Shown here: positions 21,641 to 33,930 of the stretch, one piece after another
Layout of the letters: every line of letters begins with the position of its first letter
Numbering within the stretch: the stretch's first letter is position 1
Origin: Helianthus annuus
Taxonomy: Eukaryota; Streptophyta; Magnoliopsida; Asterales; Asteraceae
DNA length: 64,000 bases
Direction: 5' to 3'
Assembly: GCF_002127325.2 (NCBI RefSeq)
Contig: NC_035434.2
Coordinates: 81,222,664 to 81,286,663 of the forward strand
Program-made: the position numbers and the translations under genes
The notes under the pieces: generated by a model
What the model was told of the DNA's origin: nothing
Databases searched by the model: none
The model's input: only the letters and a program-made list of their open reading frames with translations

Positions 21641-24600
21641 TGAATCCCGCTCGTGGACGAGCGTACAACTTGAATGCCAACGAGGCTCGAGCTGATAATG
21701 AGGTTGTTAACGGTATGTTCCTTGTTAACCATCAACCTGCATCTGTTCTTTTCGATTCTGGTGCCGAAAGAAGTTTTGTTTCATTGTCATTTGAGCCTTT
21801 ACTTGCGATACCTAGAACTAAACTGAGGAAACCCTTATCTGTCAAAGTTGCTACTGGTAAGCCACTCGTACTCGATTCTTTTATTCGTGATTGTCAGTTG
21901 AACCTCGCTAGCCATCTTTTTCCTATTGACCTCACACTGATGCAACTTGGGAGTTTCGATATTATCATGAGGAAGGATTGGTTAACCAAACATCATGCTG
22001 AGGTGGTTTGTTCCGACAAGATTGTTCGTATTCCTTTTTCGTCTAGTGAAGTCCTAGAGGTTCGTGGCGAGAAACCATCTGGTGGATTGAGACTCATGTT
22101 GTGTATGAAAGCCCAAAGTTACTTACGAAAGGGATATGTTGCCTTCCTAGCACATGTCACCGAGGAGAAAGGCAAGAGCAAGAGTATTCAAGATATTCCG
22201 ATTGTTCGAGATTATCCAGATGTGTTTCCTGATGAACTGCCTGGTTTGCCTCCAGTTCGTCAAGTCGAGTTTCATATTGATCTTGTACCCAATGCCAACC
22301 CGGTTGTGAAAGAACCTTATCGTCTTGCACCGTCTGAGATGCAAGAGTTATCAAAACAGCTTCTGATAAAGGATTCATCTGACCGAGTTACTCACCTTGG
22401 GGCGCTCCTGTCCTGTTTAAGAAAAAGAAAGATGGTTCTTTTCGAATGTGTATCGATTATCGTGAGCTTAACAAGCTTACCATTAAGAATCGATATCCCC
22501 TACCATGAATCGATGATCTCTTTGATCAGCTACAAGGTGCTACATGTTTTTCCAAGATCGATCTGCGTTCTGGGTATCATCAGCTTCGTGTACTCGAAGA
22601 AGATATTCCCAAAACTGCTTTCCGCACGAGATATGGGCACTACGAGTTCACTGTCATGCCTTTTGGTTTGACGAATGCCCCAGCTATCTTTATGGACTTA
22701 ATGAATAAGGTTTGTAAACCTTATTTAGACAAGTTCATCATTGTGCTCATTGACAATATTCTTGTTTATTCGAAGTCTCGAGCCAATCACGAATAACACC
22801 TTCGTTTGACGTTGGAACTCCTGAAGAAGGAACTACTTTTTGCTAAATTCTCCAAGTATGAATTCGGGCTTAAAGAAGTTCAGTTTTTGGGTCATATAAT
22901 CAACGAGCAGGGTATCCATGTGGATCCATCCAAAATTGCTGCAATTAAGGATTGGAATACACCGACAACACCTACATAAGTTCATTCTTTTCTTGGTCTT
23001 GCTGGGTATTATCGACGGTTTATTTCAAACTTCTCAAAGATCGTGGTTCCACTCACTGCTTTGACTAATAAGCCGTATGAGTGGGGACCTAAACAAGAAG
23101 AAGCGTTCCAAACACTGAAACGGAAGCTATGTGGTGCTCCTGTTCTATCCTTGCCCGATGGAAATGATGATTTTGTTGTCTATTGTGACGCGTCGAATCT
23201 AGGCCTTGGTTGTGTTCTTATGCAACGAGGTAAAATTATAGCTTATGCGTCAAGAAAGCTGAAAGTTCACGAGAAGAACTACACGACTCATGATCTTGAG
23301 TTAAGTGCTGTGGTTTTTGCTCTCAAAATTTGGAGACACTATCTCTATGGAATAAAGTGTGTGGTTTTCACAGACCACAAAAGTCTCCAGCACATTCTCA
23401 ATCAGAAGGAGCTGAACATGAGGCAGCGACGCTGGGTTGAACTCTTGAACGATTACGATTGCGAGATTCGCTACCACCCTGGTAAGGCGAATGTCGTAGC
23501 CGATGCGCTTAGTCAAAAGGAGCGAGCCAAGCTTCATTTTGTTTGCACTCTATATGATATCCAATCACGTGTCCTTCAAGCACAACGATCATGTGTAACC
23601 AAAGGCTTATTGAAATATGAGCTACCACTTCAACTTGAGCTTAAACTCGAAACGAAGGACGATGGGTTATTCTACTTCAAGGATCGTTTGTGGATTCCGA
23701 AACAAGACGATCTTCGCACTTTAGTGATCGACGAATCTCAAAAGTCTTGATATTCTATCCATCCTGGTGCTGACAAAATGTACAAGGATCTTCGTACTCA
23801 GTATTGGTGGCCTGGTATGAAGAAGGATATTGCCTTGTATGTATCGAAATACCTAACTTGTCTCAAAGTCATGGCTGAACATCAACGACCATCTGGTTTG
23901 CTGGTACAACCAGAGATACCGGTTTGGAAGTGGGAGAACATTACGATGGATCTCATCACTAGGTTACCGCGTACATCTAGAGGTCACGATGCTATTTGGG
24001 TTGTTATCGATTGATTAATGAAGTCAGCTCATTTTATACCGATTCGTGAGGATCTATCTGCTGATAAACTTGCCAAGATTTATGTTGATGAGATTGTATC
24101 TCGACATGGTGTTCCTTTGGAAATCATATCTGATCATGATGCTCAATTTTCATCTCATTTTTTGAAGACCATGCAATCTGCTATGGGAATCCAAGTAAAT
24201 CAAAGCACTGCATATCATCCCCAAACAGATGGACAATCTGAGAGGACGATACAAACATTGGAGGATATGCTTAGAGCATGCGTGATAGACTTTGGTGGTA
24301 ATTGGTATTCTCATCTTTCGTTGATCGAGTTCTCTTACAACAATAGTTATCATGCAAGTATTAATATGGCATCGTTCGAAGCTCTCTATGGTCGAAAATG
24401 TCGTTCACCTGTCTGTTGGAATGAGATCGGTGAAGCTCAGCTCACTGGACCTGAGCTTATACTGGAAACGACAGACAAAATCAAGAAAATTCGTGATAAT
24501 CTTGTGACAGCTAGAAGCCGTCAAAAGAGTTATGCGGATATAAGACACAAGCCCTTAGAATTCCAAGTCGGAGACCGTGTCCTACTCAAGGTATCCCCTT

Positions 24601-25001
24601 GGAAGGGAGTGGTGAGATTTGGAAAGAAAGGAAAATTTGCACCACGATATGTTGGACCATTTAAGAATGTCGAAAAAATTGGAAAGGTTGCCTATTGACT
24701 AGAGCTACCTCCAGAGCTTGGGAATATTCACCCAACATTCCACGTGTCCAATTTGCGAAAGTGTTTAGCCGATACTGATCTTCACATTCCACTCGACGAA
24801 ATCGAAGTTGATGAAACGATGCACTTTGTCGAGAAACCTGTGGAGATAATGGACCGTGCAGTTAAACAGTTGAAGAACAAACGGATTCGATTGGTCAAAG
24901 TTCGATGGGAGTCCAAACGTGGCCCAAAGTTTACTTGGGAATGTGAGGACCAAATGAATGCGAAATATCCGCATTTGTTTTCACAAGTTTCCTCTAATTA
25001 A
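21641..25001 (+). pseudogene. pol of element Y: protease, RT, RNase H, integrase, chromodomain (broken)
   Basis: Protease shows LFDSGAERSFVS. The frame is open to about 22360, where a frameshift falls inside the RT start ([11 protein letters not shown]). The catalytic RT motif reads VLIDNIL near 22743-22763: the second aspartate is asparagine (AAT at 22755), which would abolish activity. RNase H ([21 protein letters not shown]) and integrase ([36 protein letters not shown]) are recognisable. Stops lie at 22795, 22978, 23748, 24012 and 24696, several of them TGA where an arginine codon is expected. The chromodomain-like tail (LVKVRWESKRGPKFTWECED) ends at 25001. Compared with element 1 no domain is missing, only decayed. 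Confidence 0.92.
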
Positions 25002-25019
25002 AATTTCAAGACGAAATTT
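25001..25019 (+). other. Post-pol hairpin (element Y)
   Basis: AAATTTCAAGACGAAATTT overlaps the stop codon and gives a stem of at least seven pairs. It is at the same position as in element 1. Confidence 0.6.
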
Positions 25020-25023
25020 CCTA

Positions 25024-25036
25024 AAGTAGGGGAGAA
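25024..25036 (+). promoter_or_regulatory. Polypurine tract of Y
   Basis: AAAGTAGGGGAGAA lies immediately before TGTGATAAC, the start of the 3' LTR. Confidence 0.8.
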
Positions 25037-26177
25037 TGTGATAACTGTGCTCTATAATCGATGTACAATGTAAAACAATATAAATTATCAATAAAACAAT
25101 GTGTTTTGGTGTTATTATGTGTGTATTTGTGTTTGATGATTTTACGATTTGATTCGAGTTCGGTTTCAAGCTTTAAATCGCTTTCTTGAAAGTTATATGC
25201 AAATTGATGCGTAAAGGTAATCAGTTTAATGCGACAAACACTCCGGAACAGTGACATAGGCTTAACATACCTTAAATAACCTTTACATAACTTAGAAATA
25301 AGTTTTGGATGGTTTGGTGTGTCGAAATCAAGTTTGTTCGATCGCAGGGACTATTTGCATCAAACTGTGAAACTATGCCTATTTGTAGAGTAACGAACAT
25401 TCCGGAACTTTATCATAAGTTAAACATACCTTAAATATCCTTTATATAGCTTAGAAATAGGCTTTGAGGGGTTCGGTATGCGAAAATAAACTTTTTGATC
25501 AAACAGGGGCTAAAAGCATCAAAAAGTGCATAAGTTTGCATTTTCGCGCATATCTTTCGTTCTGAATATATCCGGGCTTCCAAAAATTTTTGTAATCATT
25601 AAAATATTTTATTTTAGTGATTGCAATGCAAAAATACCATTCGTCGAGTAATTTGGATCGTTTTTGCGTCCATTCATGTTTTCATCGTAATTAACTGAAT
25701 AACGCAACCGTACGACCAAACGAACCGACATCTGAGATGTTTTTGAGCATATTTTAAGTTCCCTATACTTTAACTTCATTTTAGAGCCTTGAAATGGGGT
25801 TAACGGGGCTTAAACGTGTCAAAAATGCATCAGAAATCAAGTTTTGGACTTGCAGGGACTGTTTTTGACAATCTGTGAAACTTTCTCTGGCGGGGCGCGT
25901 AAGCCTGGTGTGGCTTCTACGCGGGGCACGACAACTGCCCAGTACAGAAACATTGAATCTGGTCCAATTCAGCTGTTTTGATGGTTTTAATCCCTGAATT
26001 GCAATACCATTTGATTGTTTTTAGTGTCCCCTTGTATTGTAAAACCTTGTGCCCACATGTATGATCTTGATCAAAGCTCAATTATCGAGAAACGATCCTA
26101 ACGGTTCTTCGAAATCTATATAAACCCAAGCCTTTCATTCATTTTCTTCACACTTGATTCATTTTCTACTCTAAGTT
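25037..26177 (+). mobile_element. LTR Y, 3' copy, first part
   Basis: It starts TGTGATAACTG and follows the LTR pattern seen in X and element 1. It includes a TATA-like CTATATAAACC near 26114 and CTAAGTT at its end, where copia A is inserted (target AAGTT, 26173-26177). Confidence 0.85.
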
Positions 26178-26581
26178 TGTTAGTGCATGCGTCTATCGAC
26201 TTCGTCTTGTATCGAGTCTTGTACTAAGAATGTTAGATTAGGGCACGTAGTTCGAGATAATATGTAATTCTGCTTGAACAGGGTAATTCCGCTTGAAAGT
26301 ACACATTGGTAATTCCGTGCGGAATTAGATTCCGTTTGGAATCTAATCTCGCTTGGAACCCTTTCAAACGGAATTAGATGTCTATATATACCCTTCAAAC
26401 GAAATCATTTGTAACTTTTCCGGTTTCAGTGCCGAACTGCTGCCGAAGTGTCATCAAATCAATAAAATCGACAATTATTGAGTATATCTTGCTGAATTGA
26501 CCTCAGTACAACTGTTTCTGCCTTTTGTACTAAGCATAAACTCTTCTGAACGACTCGTTCGGGTCCGTAATCGATCCTACA
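26178..26581 (+). repeat. 5' LTR of copia A
   Basis: 404 bp. A TATA box (TCTATATATA, 26381-26390) is present. The 3' LTR has 18 extra bases near 46285 and a few substitutions. It is rich in AATTCCG-type motifs, including the palindrome TAATTCCGTGCGGAATTA at 26310-26327. Confidence 0.92.
26382..26390 (+). promoter_or_regulatory. TATA box of copia A LTR
   Basis: CTATATATA is followed by CCCTTCAAACG. The 3' LTR has CTATAAATA at about 46213. Confidence 0.55.
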
Positions 26582-26583
26582 AG

Positions 26584-26600
26584 TGGTATCAGAGCTCAGG
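26584..26600 (+). promoter_or_regulatory. Primer-binding site of copia A
   Basis: TGGTATCAGAGCTCAGG starts two bases after the LTR. It is complementary to initiator tRNA-Met. Confidence 0.88.
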
Positions 26601-26794
26601 AGAAAGAGTTCATACCAATTCCGCTGCAAATTTTGATTTCTACACCTTCTTTTTCAATTTAAACTTGTTTTTTACGGTCAAAATGTTTTGAATTTCTCAC
26701 ATAATGTGCGCATTAGTGTTTTAACAAACCCTAGAAAGTTTCAAAACTAAAAACGGCTTAAAACTCGATCAATTTGACAATTTTTGCTTCAAGA

Positions 26795-27110
26795 TGATGA
26801 CATCAGCGTAATTCCACACGAAACTAGGGGGTAATCTCGCTTGAAAACTTAATTCCGTTTGAAAGTTCATACGGAATTAGCTAGTTCCGTTTCAGAGGTG
26901 TAATTCCGTTTGGGAGGTCCATGCGGAATTAGTAATTTCGCTTGAAATTTTTGATCTCGTTTGATAATCTCGCACGGAATTATAATTCCGTTTGAAAAAG
27001 TGCAACTTCAAACGAAATTAGGGTAATTTCGTTCAAAGGTTAATTTCGTTTGGACTGTGTAATTTCGTTTGAAAGAAATTCCGTTTGAAGAAGTAATTCC
27101 GTCTGATCAG
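26795..27110 (+). repeat. Array of AATTCCGTTTGAA-type motifs in the leader of A
   Basis: At least twelve degenerate copies of AATTYCGYTTGAAA occur in about 300 bp, some inverted (ACGGAATTA). The same motif fills part of the LTR (26265-26400). The copies are not in register, so this is a cluster of motifs and not a simple tandem repeat. Confidence 0.7.
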
Positions 27111-27126
27111 GACTGTTTCGTGATGT

Positions 27127-28903
27127 TTGAAAAACCGAAACATAGAAGAGGAATTTTATAACGCCTTTGCTACCCCGATTACTGTTACTCAGCAGACAAT
27201 GTTGGAAAATAAAACGGGGACTATGCAAAAACCGCCTAAGCTCATGAACATTGAGGAGTATAAAGGTTGGGAAGGACGTTTTGAAAACTGGGTTCAAGCA
27301 AATTATTTGGATGCTTGGGAATGTGTTGAGACGAAATATGTTAGACCGATAAATGATGACGAAGAGGAGATTGCAATTAAAGATATGAGTGCTGATGTTA
27401 AAAAGAAATAAGAAAATGTAAAAAATGATGTTAAGTCTACTACAACAAGCTGTGAAAGAAGATATCTTGGTTTTATTGCAACATAATGGAAGTGCTTATT
27501 CGATTTGGAAAGCTTTAAAATCGAAGTTTGTTGGAAGTCAAGAAATGGTCAAAAACAAAAAGTCACTTTTGAAGAAGGAGTTTGATCTGTTTCGTGGTTT
27601 GAAAAATGAAAGCACAAAGCAAATTATTGAAAGATATTGCAATTTGTTAATGAACATGAAGAGATTGAGCATCACTAAAGATAATGAGGAGTTGATTGAA
27701 AAGCAAGCTGATGTGTTGCCACATGAGACTTAGGGCACATATCTTATGATGTTAAGGAACAAGAAAGGGTTTAGCAGTCTGACACTGAGCAAATTCATTG
27801 AAAAGATTGAAGCTCAAGAGATGGAACAACGAAAGATTTCAAGAATGAAAGATTTTGATGGTGAACAAGACATTGGGCTTTATTACAAAGCGGGGTTGAA
27901 TGACAAAACCACCAACATGTCACCAAAGGTTGAGACAACATTTAATGCAAAGAGTTCATCAGGAAGTTCATTCAAAGGATCAAACAGCAACACAAGTTTT
28001 TCATCATATCCATCTTTTGATCCGAATATTTCAGCAATCAAGATAGGCAAGAAGCTACAATGCAACATTGTATTGAATCTTGAAAATGATCAGGAATATT
28101 CTGAAGAAATAGCTAAAAGCCATATGTCTTTGTTAGGGACTGTGTTAGAGTCCTATGGAAGTTTAGTGGCAGGTCAGATCGGGAATCTAATGCTGACAAA
28201 AGAGGATTACGATCAGATAGATGCTGAAGAGATGGAATTGATGGACATAAAGTGGTGTTTGGCGAGTGTGTTGAGGAGAGCTGAGAAATTCAAACAAATC
28301 ACAGGAAGAGATGACTTTCGTGATGCATATGTTTCTAATTTGGGTTTTGATAAATCTAAAGTTACGTGTTTTCGTTGCAGGGAAAAAGGACACTTCAAGA
28401 GGGAGTGCACTAACCGCGAAGAAAGTGGAGCTCAAAATCCGTTCAACAACAATGACTATTATCGGAAAGCGATTTATAATCAAGTTGCTCAACAGCCATA
28501 TCAACAACAACCACAAACTGCACATGGTAAGAAGGAAATTGAGGAATCATCAAAGAGAGCATGTTTGGTGAATCAAGAAGATTTCAGTTGGGACAAATAT
28601 GTTTCATCCAACAACAAAGCATGCTTGATTAATCAAGATGATGAAAAATTGCCAGCAGGCTTTAGCTGGGCAAATTTCAATTGGGATGATCATGATCCAA
28701 ACAAAGATTCAAATCACAAAGCTTTTGTTGCTCGAGTTGAAGAAGACAGTGATGATGATAATGAGTATTATGCAAAAAGGATGGAAAAGCATTTGAAAAT
28801 GATGGAAGAAAGTGATAGTGAAGATGAGAAAGCTAAAAAGAAAAAGAAGAAAGGTTTCAGTGGTGAAGAGAAAAGTGAAAGAAGTTCCAGCTTTCAAGAT
28901 TGA
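27127..28903 (+). pseudogene. gag of copia A, first part (broken)
   Basis: The N-terminal part contains MNIEEYKGWEGRFENWVQAN and a UBN2-type copia gag region (LLQHNGSAYSIWKALKSKF, LKNESTKQIIERYCNLLMNMK). A CCHC knuckle, CFRCREKGHFKREC, follows near 28370-28412, then a long acidic and lysine-rich stretch. The frame is broken by TAA at 27409 with an indel before 27425, by TAG at 27731-27733 where a Trp codon is expected, and by a frameshift before 28903. No start is certain: the first in-frame ATG of the coherent reading is at 27199. Gag would build the particle. The size and charged tail fit Sirevirus-type gag as I know it. Confidence 0.85.
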
Positions 28904-30293
28904 TGAAGAAGCTGATGCAAGAAAGGTTCCAGTAATTTGTGACAACTCTGAAGCTGTAAAGAAACAAAACAGTATTTTGATTCACAATTTGAACAGATTG
29001 AAGGAGTCCTATGATGTATTGAACAAAGCTATGAATCAATACAATGAGTCCAGTGATGAACAGGCAACAGCAATGAAGACACTTCAAGGAGCTTTCATGA
29101 CAAAGCAGAAAATTGTGAACAATTACATCGGGAAATGTGCTGCTCTAGAACAGAAACTGGAGACTCAAAGAATTGAAACAAAAAGAGTAAATCGTTTGTT
29201 AAAAAGTTACTCATGTACACTTATGTCATTGACAGGATTTATCCAACTGTTGAAGGCATAAAGGCATTTGAGGATGATGAAGTAACTGAAGAACAAAATG
29301 TTTCTGAAGAATAGACACTTGAAAAGAAGAAAGAAAAGAAGAAGGATACTAAAATAAAAACATCTGGTAAGAAACAAGGTGTCAGTTACAACAAGTGTCC
29401 ACCCCCGCTTGAAAATGGATATTCTCCGAGAAATCCAAATTCAGAAAAGAGTCAAAAAGGCAACAAACTTACAGTGGGAGTCGGAGTCCTCAGTCAATTT
29501 GCCAGAAAATATTGATGTCACGTTCACATCGTCTGACACTGATCAACAATCTCAATTGATGAAGAAAGTGGTGAATCATGTGTTAGATAACGATGAAACC
29601 GAGGAGTCAAAGTCGGAGTCTATGTCAGAGTCAAAGTCTAAGTCCAGCACTCCGAGTCAAACTGAAAAACAGGGCAAAAGAGTTTACAATAAAGAATTCT
29701 TGTTATCAAAATCTAATTTGGATGATGAAACTTTCAAAGTGGCATATACTTTGAATGATTCTGACAAACTATATTCTGATGAAGAATTTCCAATAAGAGG
29801 TGTCAAACCCGAGATGATAAAAAAGGTTTTCAAACTAACAGAAATTAACATTTCTGAAATAAAAGATGTAAATCTTACTGATAAACCAAAAAAATACACC
29901 TCAAGAGTTCAACAAAGAGAAAACAAGAAAAAGGGTTACAATTCTGGTTCTGGTTATCGAAAGAAACCAAATCATAACGGTAATTTCGAAAAGAAAGGTT
30001 TAGGATTTATTCCAACAGAAAATCATAAAAATGAAAAGTATGTTCGAGATTTTAAATCAAAGATGGTTTTTGTTTCAGGTACATCTTCTGAAGAAGAAAA
30101 AGAAAAGTCGTTCAGAAATCAATCTAACAAAGAATTCCTTGCGAAGAAGCAAGACGAAATGAAGACTGAAGCTGTTCAGAAGAAAGAAACAAGAACCTGT
30201 TTCCAATGCAACACAGTTGGTCATATTGCCAAGGATTGTTCTAAGGCAATTCAATCAAAACAGGGAGTGTCTCGTAAACTGAAAGAAAAAATG
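28870..30293 (+). pseudogene. gag-like region of copia A, second part, with second zinc knuckle
   Basis: After the frameshift the reading continues with a coiled-coil-like stretch (SEAVKKQNSILIHNLNRLKE) to a stop at 29259-29261. It goes on in another frame from about 29379. The latter is rich in Ser/Lys/Glu, contains EESKSESMSESKSKSS, and ends in a second CCHC knuckle, CFQCNTVGHIAKDC, near 30200-30241, then GVSRKLKEKM. There it is cut by solo LTR D. The same frame continues after D at 43534. Two well-separated knuckles in one gag-like protein are notable. Confidence 0.8.
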
Positions 30294-30551
30294 TGTTGGT
30301 GCACTACATCTGTCGACTTCGTCTTGTATCGAGTCTTACATTACATTGTATAGATTAGGGCGCGTTCTACGAGAAAATAGGAAGTGTATGTGTATAGAAA
30401 GCAGGTTTCGCTTATAGGGACTTTAGCAGGGGGTTTCGCTTATAGGGTCATGATGAGGTTTCGCCTATGTGGTCGTGTAAGGGTTTCGCTTATATGTACA
30501 TGTACATATGAACGAAATCTTCAACACTATATATAGCTCTTGAGCGAAATC

Positions 30552-33500
30552 TGTCACGACCCCCGACCCCATCCTGGCCGGAATCGGACGTCGCGAACAG
30601 TCCAGCGGTACCGGTGGTTATTTTTGAAAAAACATTGCAGCGGAAATTTCATCAGGACCGTGAGTTAGGAAAAATATCAGAGTTTTAGAAACACCGGATT
30701 TTATTTAAATAAATGGAATAAATTCCATGTTTTACAAAGGTAACTTTTAATAAAAACAATATTTCTTAATTTGATTTAATTAATAAAATAAGCCACTTCT
30801 TGAAGTCCTTCAGTGTCGGATCCAATCCTTACTCCAATCTATTGTAATCACCTGAAACGCGTTTTAAAAAGGTTTTGTCAGCGGGAAATACTGAGTGAGT
30901 TCATTCATTTTACTGAAAACGACACATTTGTTATAATTCACAGTGTTAAGATCTTTTACACATGTTTCTGATATCAACCAACTAACCACAGTATTTGTCA
31001 CTCGACCGGATCTGTGACAGTGGTTATATCACCATTGGTTGCCCCAATGAATGACGTATCACTTAATTTTAGGTTCGCCCACCTAATTGTGATAAAAACA
31101 GTAGTAATATGCACAATACCCCACATACTAGCTGTAATTTGGTGATTACATAAACTTAATCACTGTAATTATAATTCTAAAAATAATTTGGAGTATTGTA
31201 AAACATTTGATAAAAAGAAGAATGACTCACAAATCAGTATGCAGGATTGAGTTAACAAACTTCTTGATTCTACTTCTTCCGATAATTAAGCATGCACTTT
31301 ATTATTCTGGATCTTCTGATGATTTAATAGTTTGTTTGATTGTAAGGGTGTAGTTGGGAGTATTCTTGGTAGTTAAATACATAGTTTAACAGAATGGAAT
31401 ACGTATTGGTGTAAAAACCCAAATCAAACCTTAACGGTAGTTATGAGATTCGAACCTTAACGAATTTCACAAAAACCGGGTTAATGATCAATACAGCTTT
31501 TACGATAACTCACGAGATCAAATTCTCACAACGAACGACAAAGTGTGATACTTAAACATTCATCGAATTAACGACGAACGACAAAGTATAACCCTAATAT
31601 GGGCGGCACTTAAACATCCATTGGATATATTGATTGGTCGGAAAATGAATCATAATAGCGATTGAATGATTATTGGTTAGAACACCAACGTATAGAGAGA
31701 AGAAGAAAGAAATGAGCAAAGAAGAATGAATCCTAAGCTTCCTATTTATAGGTAGATTTATTCCTTAGCTAGGAAGTTTCCTTAACCATTAAGTTTTCTT
31801 AACTATTAAGTTTCCTTAACTATTAAGTTTCCTTAACTATTTAACTAAATAACTTACTTAGCTTAATTAATCTTGCTTAACTTAATTAATATTAATTAAC
31901 TGATTAATTAATTATACTAAACAAATTAATTAATCTACTCAGTTAACTTAACTGCTAAGTTTGATATACTAGTTTAACAGCTTACTGATTATCAGTTCTA
32001 ATTTCTAGACACAAGAACTCGTATTAATGTATTAACTCAATTCAACTTTAACGATAATCACGAGATAAAACCCTCACAACGATTTACAAGTGCAATACTT
32101 AATAATTCAGCGGATTCACAACGAATGACAGAGTATAGTCAGAGTTTGGACAGCACTCAAACATTCAAGTTGAAATCGCAATGAATGACAAAGTATAACT
32201 CAATTTGAGCAACACTTAGACAATCGTTGGATAGTTATAATTGATCGGATAAAGTATCGTACCGGTGATTAGAGTTATTACCCTAATAACGGGCAGAGTT
32301 TAGGGATTTTGAGGGTAAAATCCCGAGCTATAAAAGCTTGACGGAAAGAAAAGAATTGAACAGCGATTGAGTTAATACCCTGATTGCGGCAGCGTTTCGA
32401 GGTGTGTGTTTGAGTAGTAGAAGAAGTATAACTCGACGTCAATTTGGAATTTGAGCGTCGTTTTTGTGCCCAGAAGCAAGTCCCGAAGCCTGCTATTTAT
32501 ACACGAATTTGCTCCTGCTTACGGACCGTAAGCCTAACCCTTTACGGTCCGTAAAGGGTTGGAACCGACTATAAGGTTGCCACGCATGGGACTAGCTATG
32601 CTGAATCAACAGATTCGACCAATCAGATTTAGGCAACGCGTTGTTTTAGGGGCCCTAATCCTGATACTTTTTATTCTGAAAATTTTAGGCATTGTGTAGA
32701 ATTACTTGGGGGTCTCAACTAGGGTTTCCTATTGGGTAAGAATAATAGATATGACTTTTGATAAAATAAAATAATAATAGTTTTGGGAAAATCAAAAAAA
32801 CGAAATAAAACGATGAGAAAAGAGAATGGACCCACTTTGTAACTTTAGAGTTCAACTAGAAAACCTCCTGGTATAAATTTTGGGTATAACTTTTGGGCTA
32901 AAAAAAAATATAATGTACTCATGTTAAGTATAGTACCCCTAATTCAACCTTGTCCCGAAGTCCCGAGATAGAATCCAACGAACTTAGTCGGGCAGAGCCT
33001 TGACATGCGTTATGGGACTCAGATCAATCGGAAAGGGTAGCGGTGATCGGGAGTTACAATACTTAAAATGAGACAGAGCTTTATTATTATTATAGTGTGA
33101 AATATTAAATGTTAAATATAAGAAAAGAAAATAGCTTAGAAGGAAAAGAAGGGGCGAAAGAAAAGAAGTTTGAGGCAGCTTTGAGTGATGAATTGCATCT
33201 CTATTTATAGTTGTTTTCAAAGGTTTTTAGAGTGCTGGCAACTAGACACGTACACAATTTTTCATACATTCTAATCTACACCTATATGTACACACGTCCC
33301 CTTTTCTTTTAATGCATCTATTTTGAGTTTTATTATTTAATTATATTATGCTCACCTACATCCTTATTTGTCCATACATATACACGTAGCACACACATAT
33401 AAAACTTTAGTTTTAATTTTATTATTATTTTATTCTTATAATTAATTCACCTGCTTCACTTATTTGGCGTGTATAACTTCTAAAATATTACGTTTTATAA

Positions 33501-33892
33501 AACAATGAATATGTCATTAGAACGAAAATATTTTTGTCTACATTTTGAACCAAGTTTCATTAAAAACGGAGTAGGTCCAAATATAATGTATTTTTACAAT
33601 TTAATTATTATACGGTCACTAGGCTCGTCTAGGTACTTCATATTTCTAACAGTCGATTTACCCGTAATATACCTGTCTAAGAATATAAGTTTTTATAGAC
33701 TTTTATTTTATTAGAAAGGTCACCCATATACAGGCCAATTAATTAATATAATATTTCAACCAACTTTATAAAATAGTGTTTAAAACTATTTGGGTTGAAT
33801 ATTTATATTAAAAATAAACTAGTTATTAGTTACTAGTGGTTAATAAATTTAACCATACTTATAATTTACATGATAAAAATAGGAATGTTACA
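30552..33892 (-). repeat. 3' LTR of element C (3341 bp)
   Basis: It matches 39937-43329. It has AT-rich stretches (TTAATTAATT near 31860-31930), runs of AAGTTTCCTTAACTATT (31784-31840), and no gene. Short frames at 32984-33220 and 33505-33714 recur in the other LTR only because the LTR is duplicated. Confidence 0.9.
30852..31230 (-). other. Predicted intron in the 3' LTR of C
   Basis: Read on the minus strand, the donor TT|GTGAGTCATTC is at 31230. The branch GCTGAC lies near 30885 and the acceptor GCGTTTCAG| ends at 30852. The length is 379 bp. The same signals are in the other LTR at 40615 and 40237. Confidence 0.42.
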
Positions 33893-33910
33893 TCCTCCCC
33901 ACCTTGTTTT
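33893..33910 (-). promoter_or_regulatory. Polypurine tract of C
   Basis: On the minus strand AAAACAAGGTGGGGAGGA runs directly into the LTR start TGTAAC. Confidence 0.8.
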
Positions 33911-33930
33911 AAATCTCGTCCTCGAGATTT
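33911..33930 (-). other. Post-pol-type hairpin of C
   Basis: AAATCTCG-AGGA-CGAGATTT on the minus strand. Compared with element 1 the T-A pair has become C-G on both arms. It is kept although C has no pol. Confidence 0.65.

Larger units (their letters stand above)
19974..25036 (+). mobile_element. Internal region of gypsy element Y (degenerate)
   Basis: This is a complete gag-pol internal region of the same lineage as element 1, between the 5' LTR (to 19973) and the 3' LTR (from 25037). Many stops and at least one frameshift show it is older than element 1. The primer site is at 19981. The leader 19995-20569 is non-coding. Confidence 0.9.

Noticed and set aside
31310..31325. CTGATGA-type sequence in the LTR of C (also near 45753)
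   Set aside because: No matching GAAA and helices around it; expected by chance.
32984..33714. Two small frames found twice (also 42419 and 42942)
   Set aside because: They recur only because both are in the duplicated LTR of element C. Their composition is AT-rich and non-protein-like.
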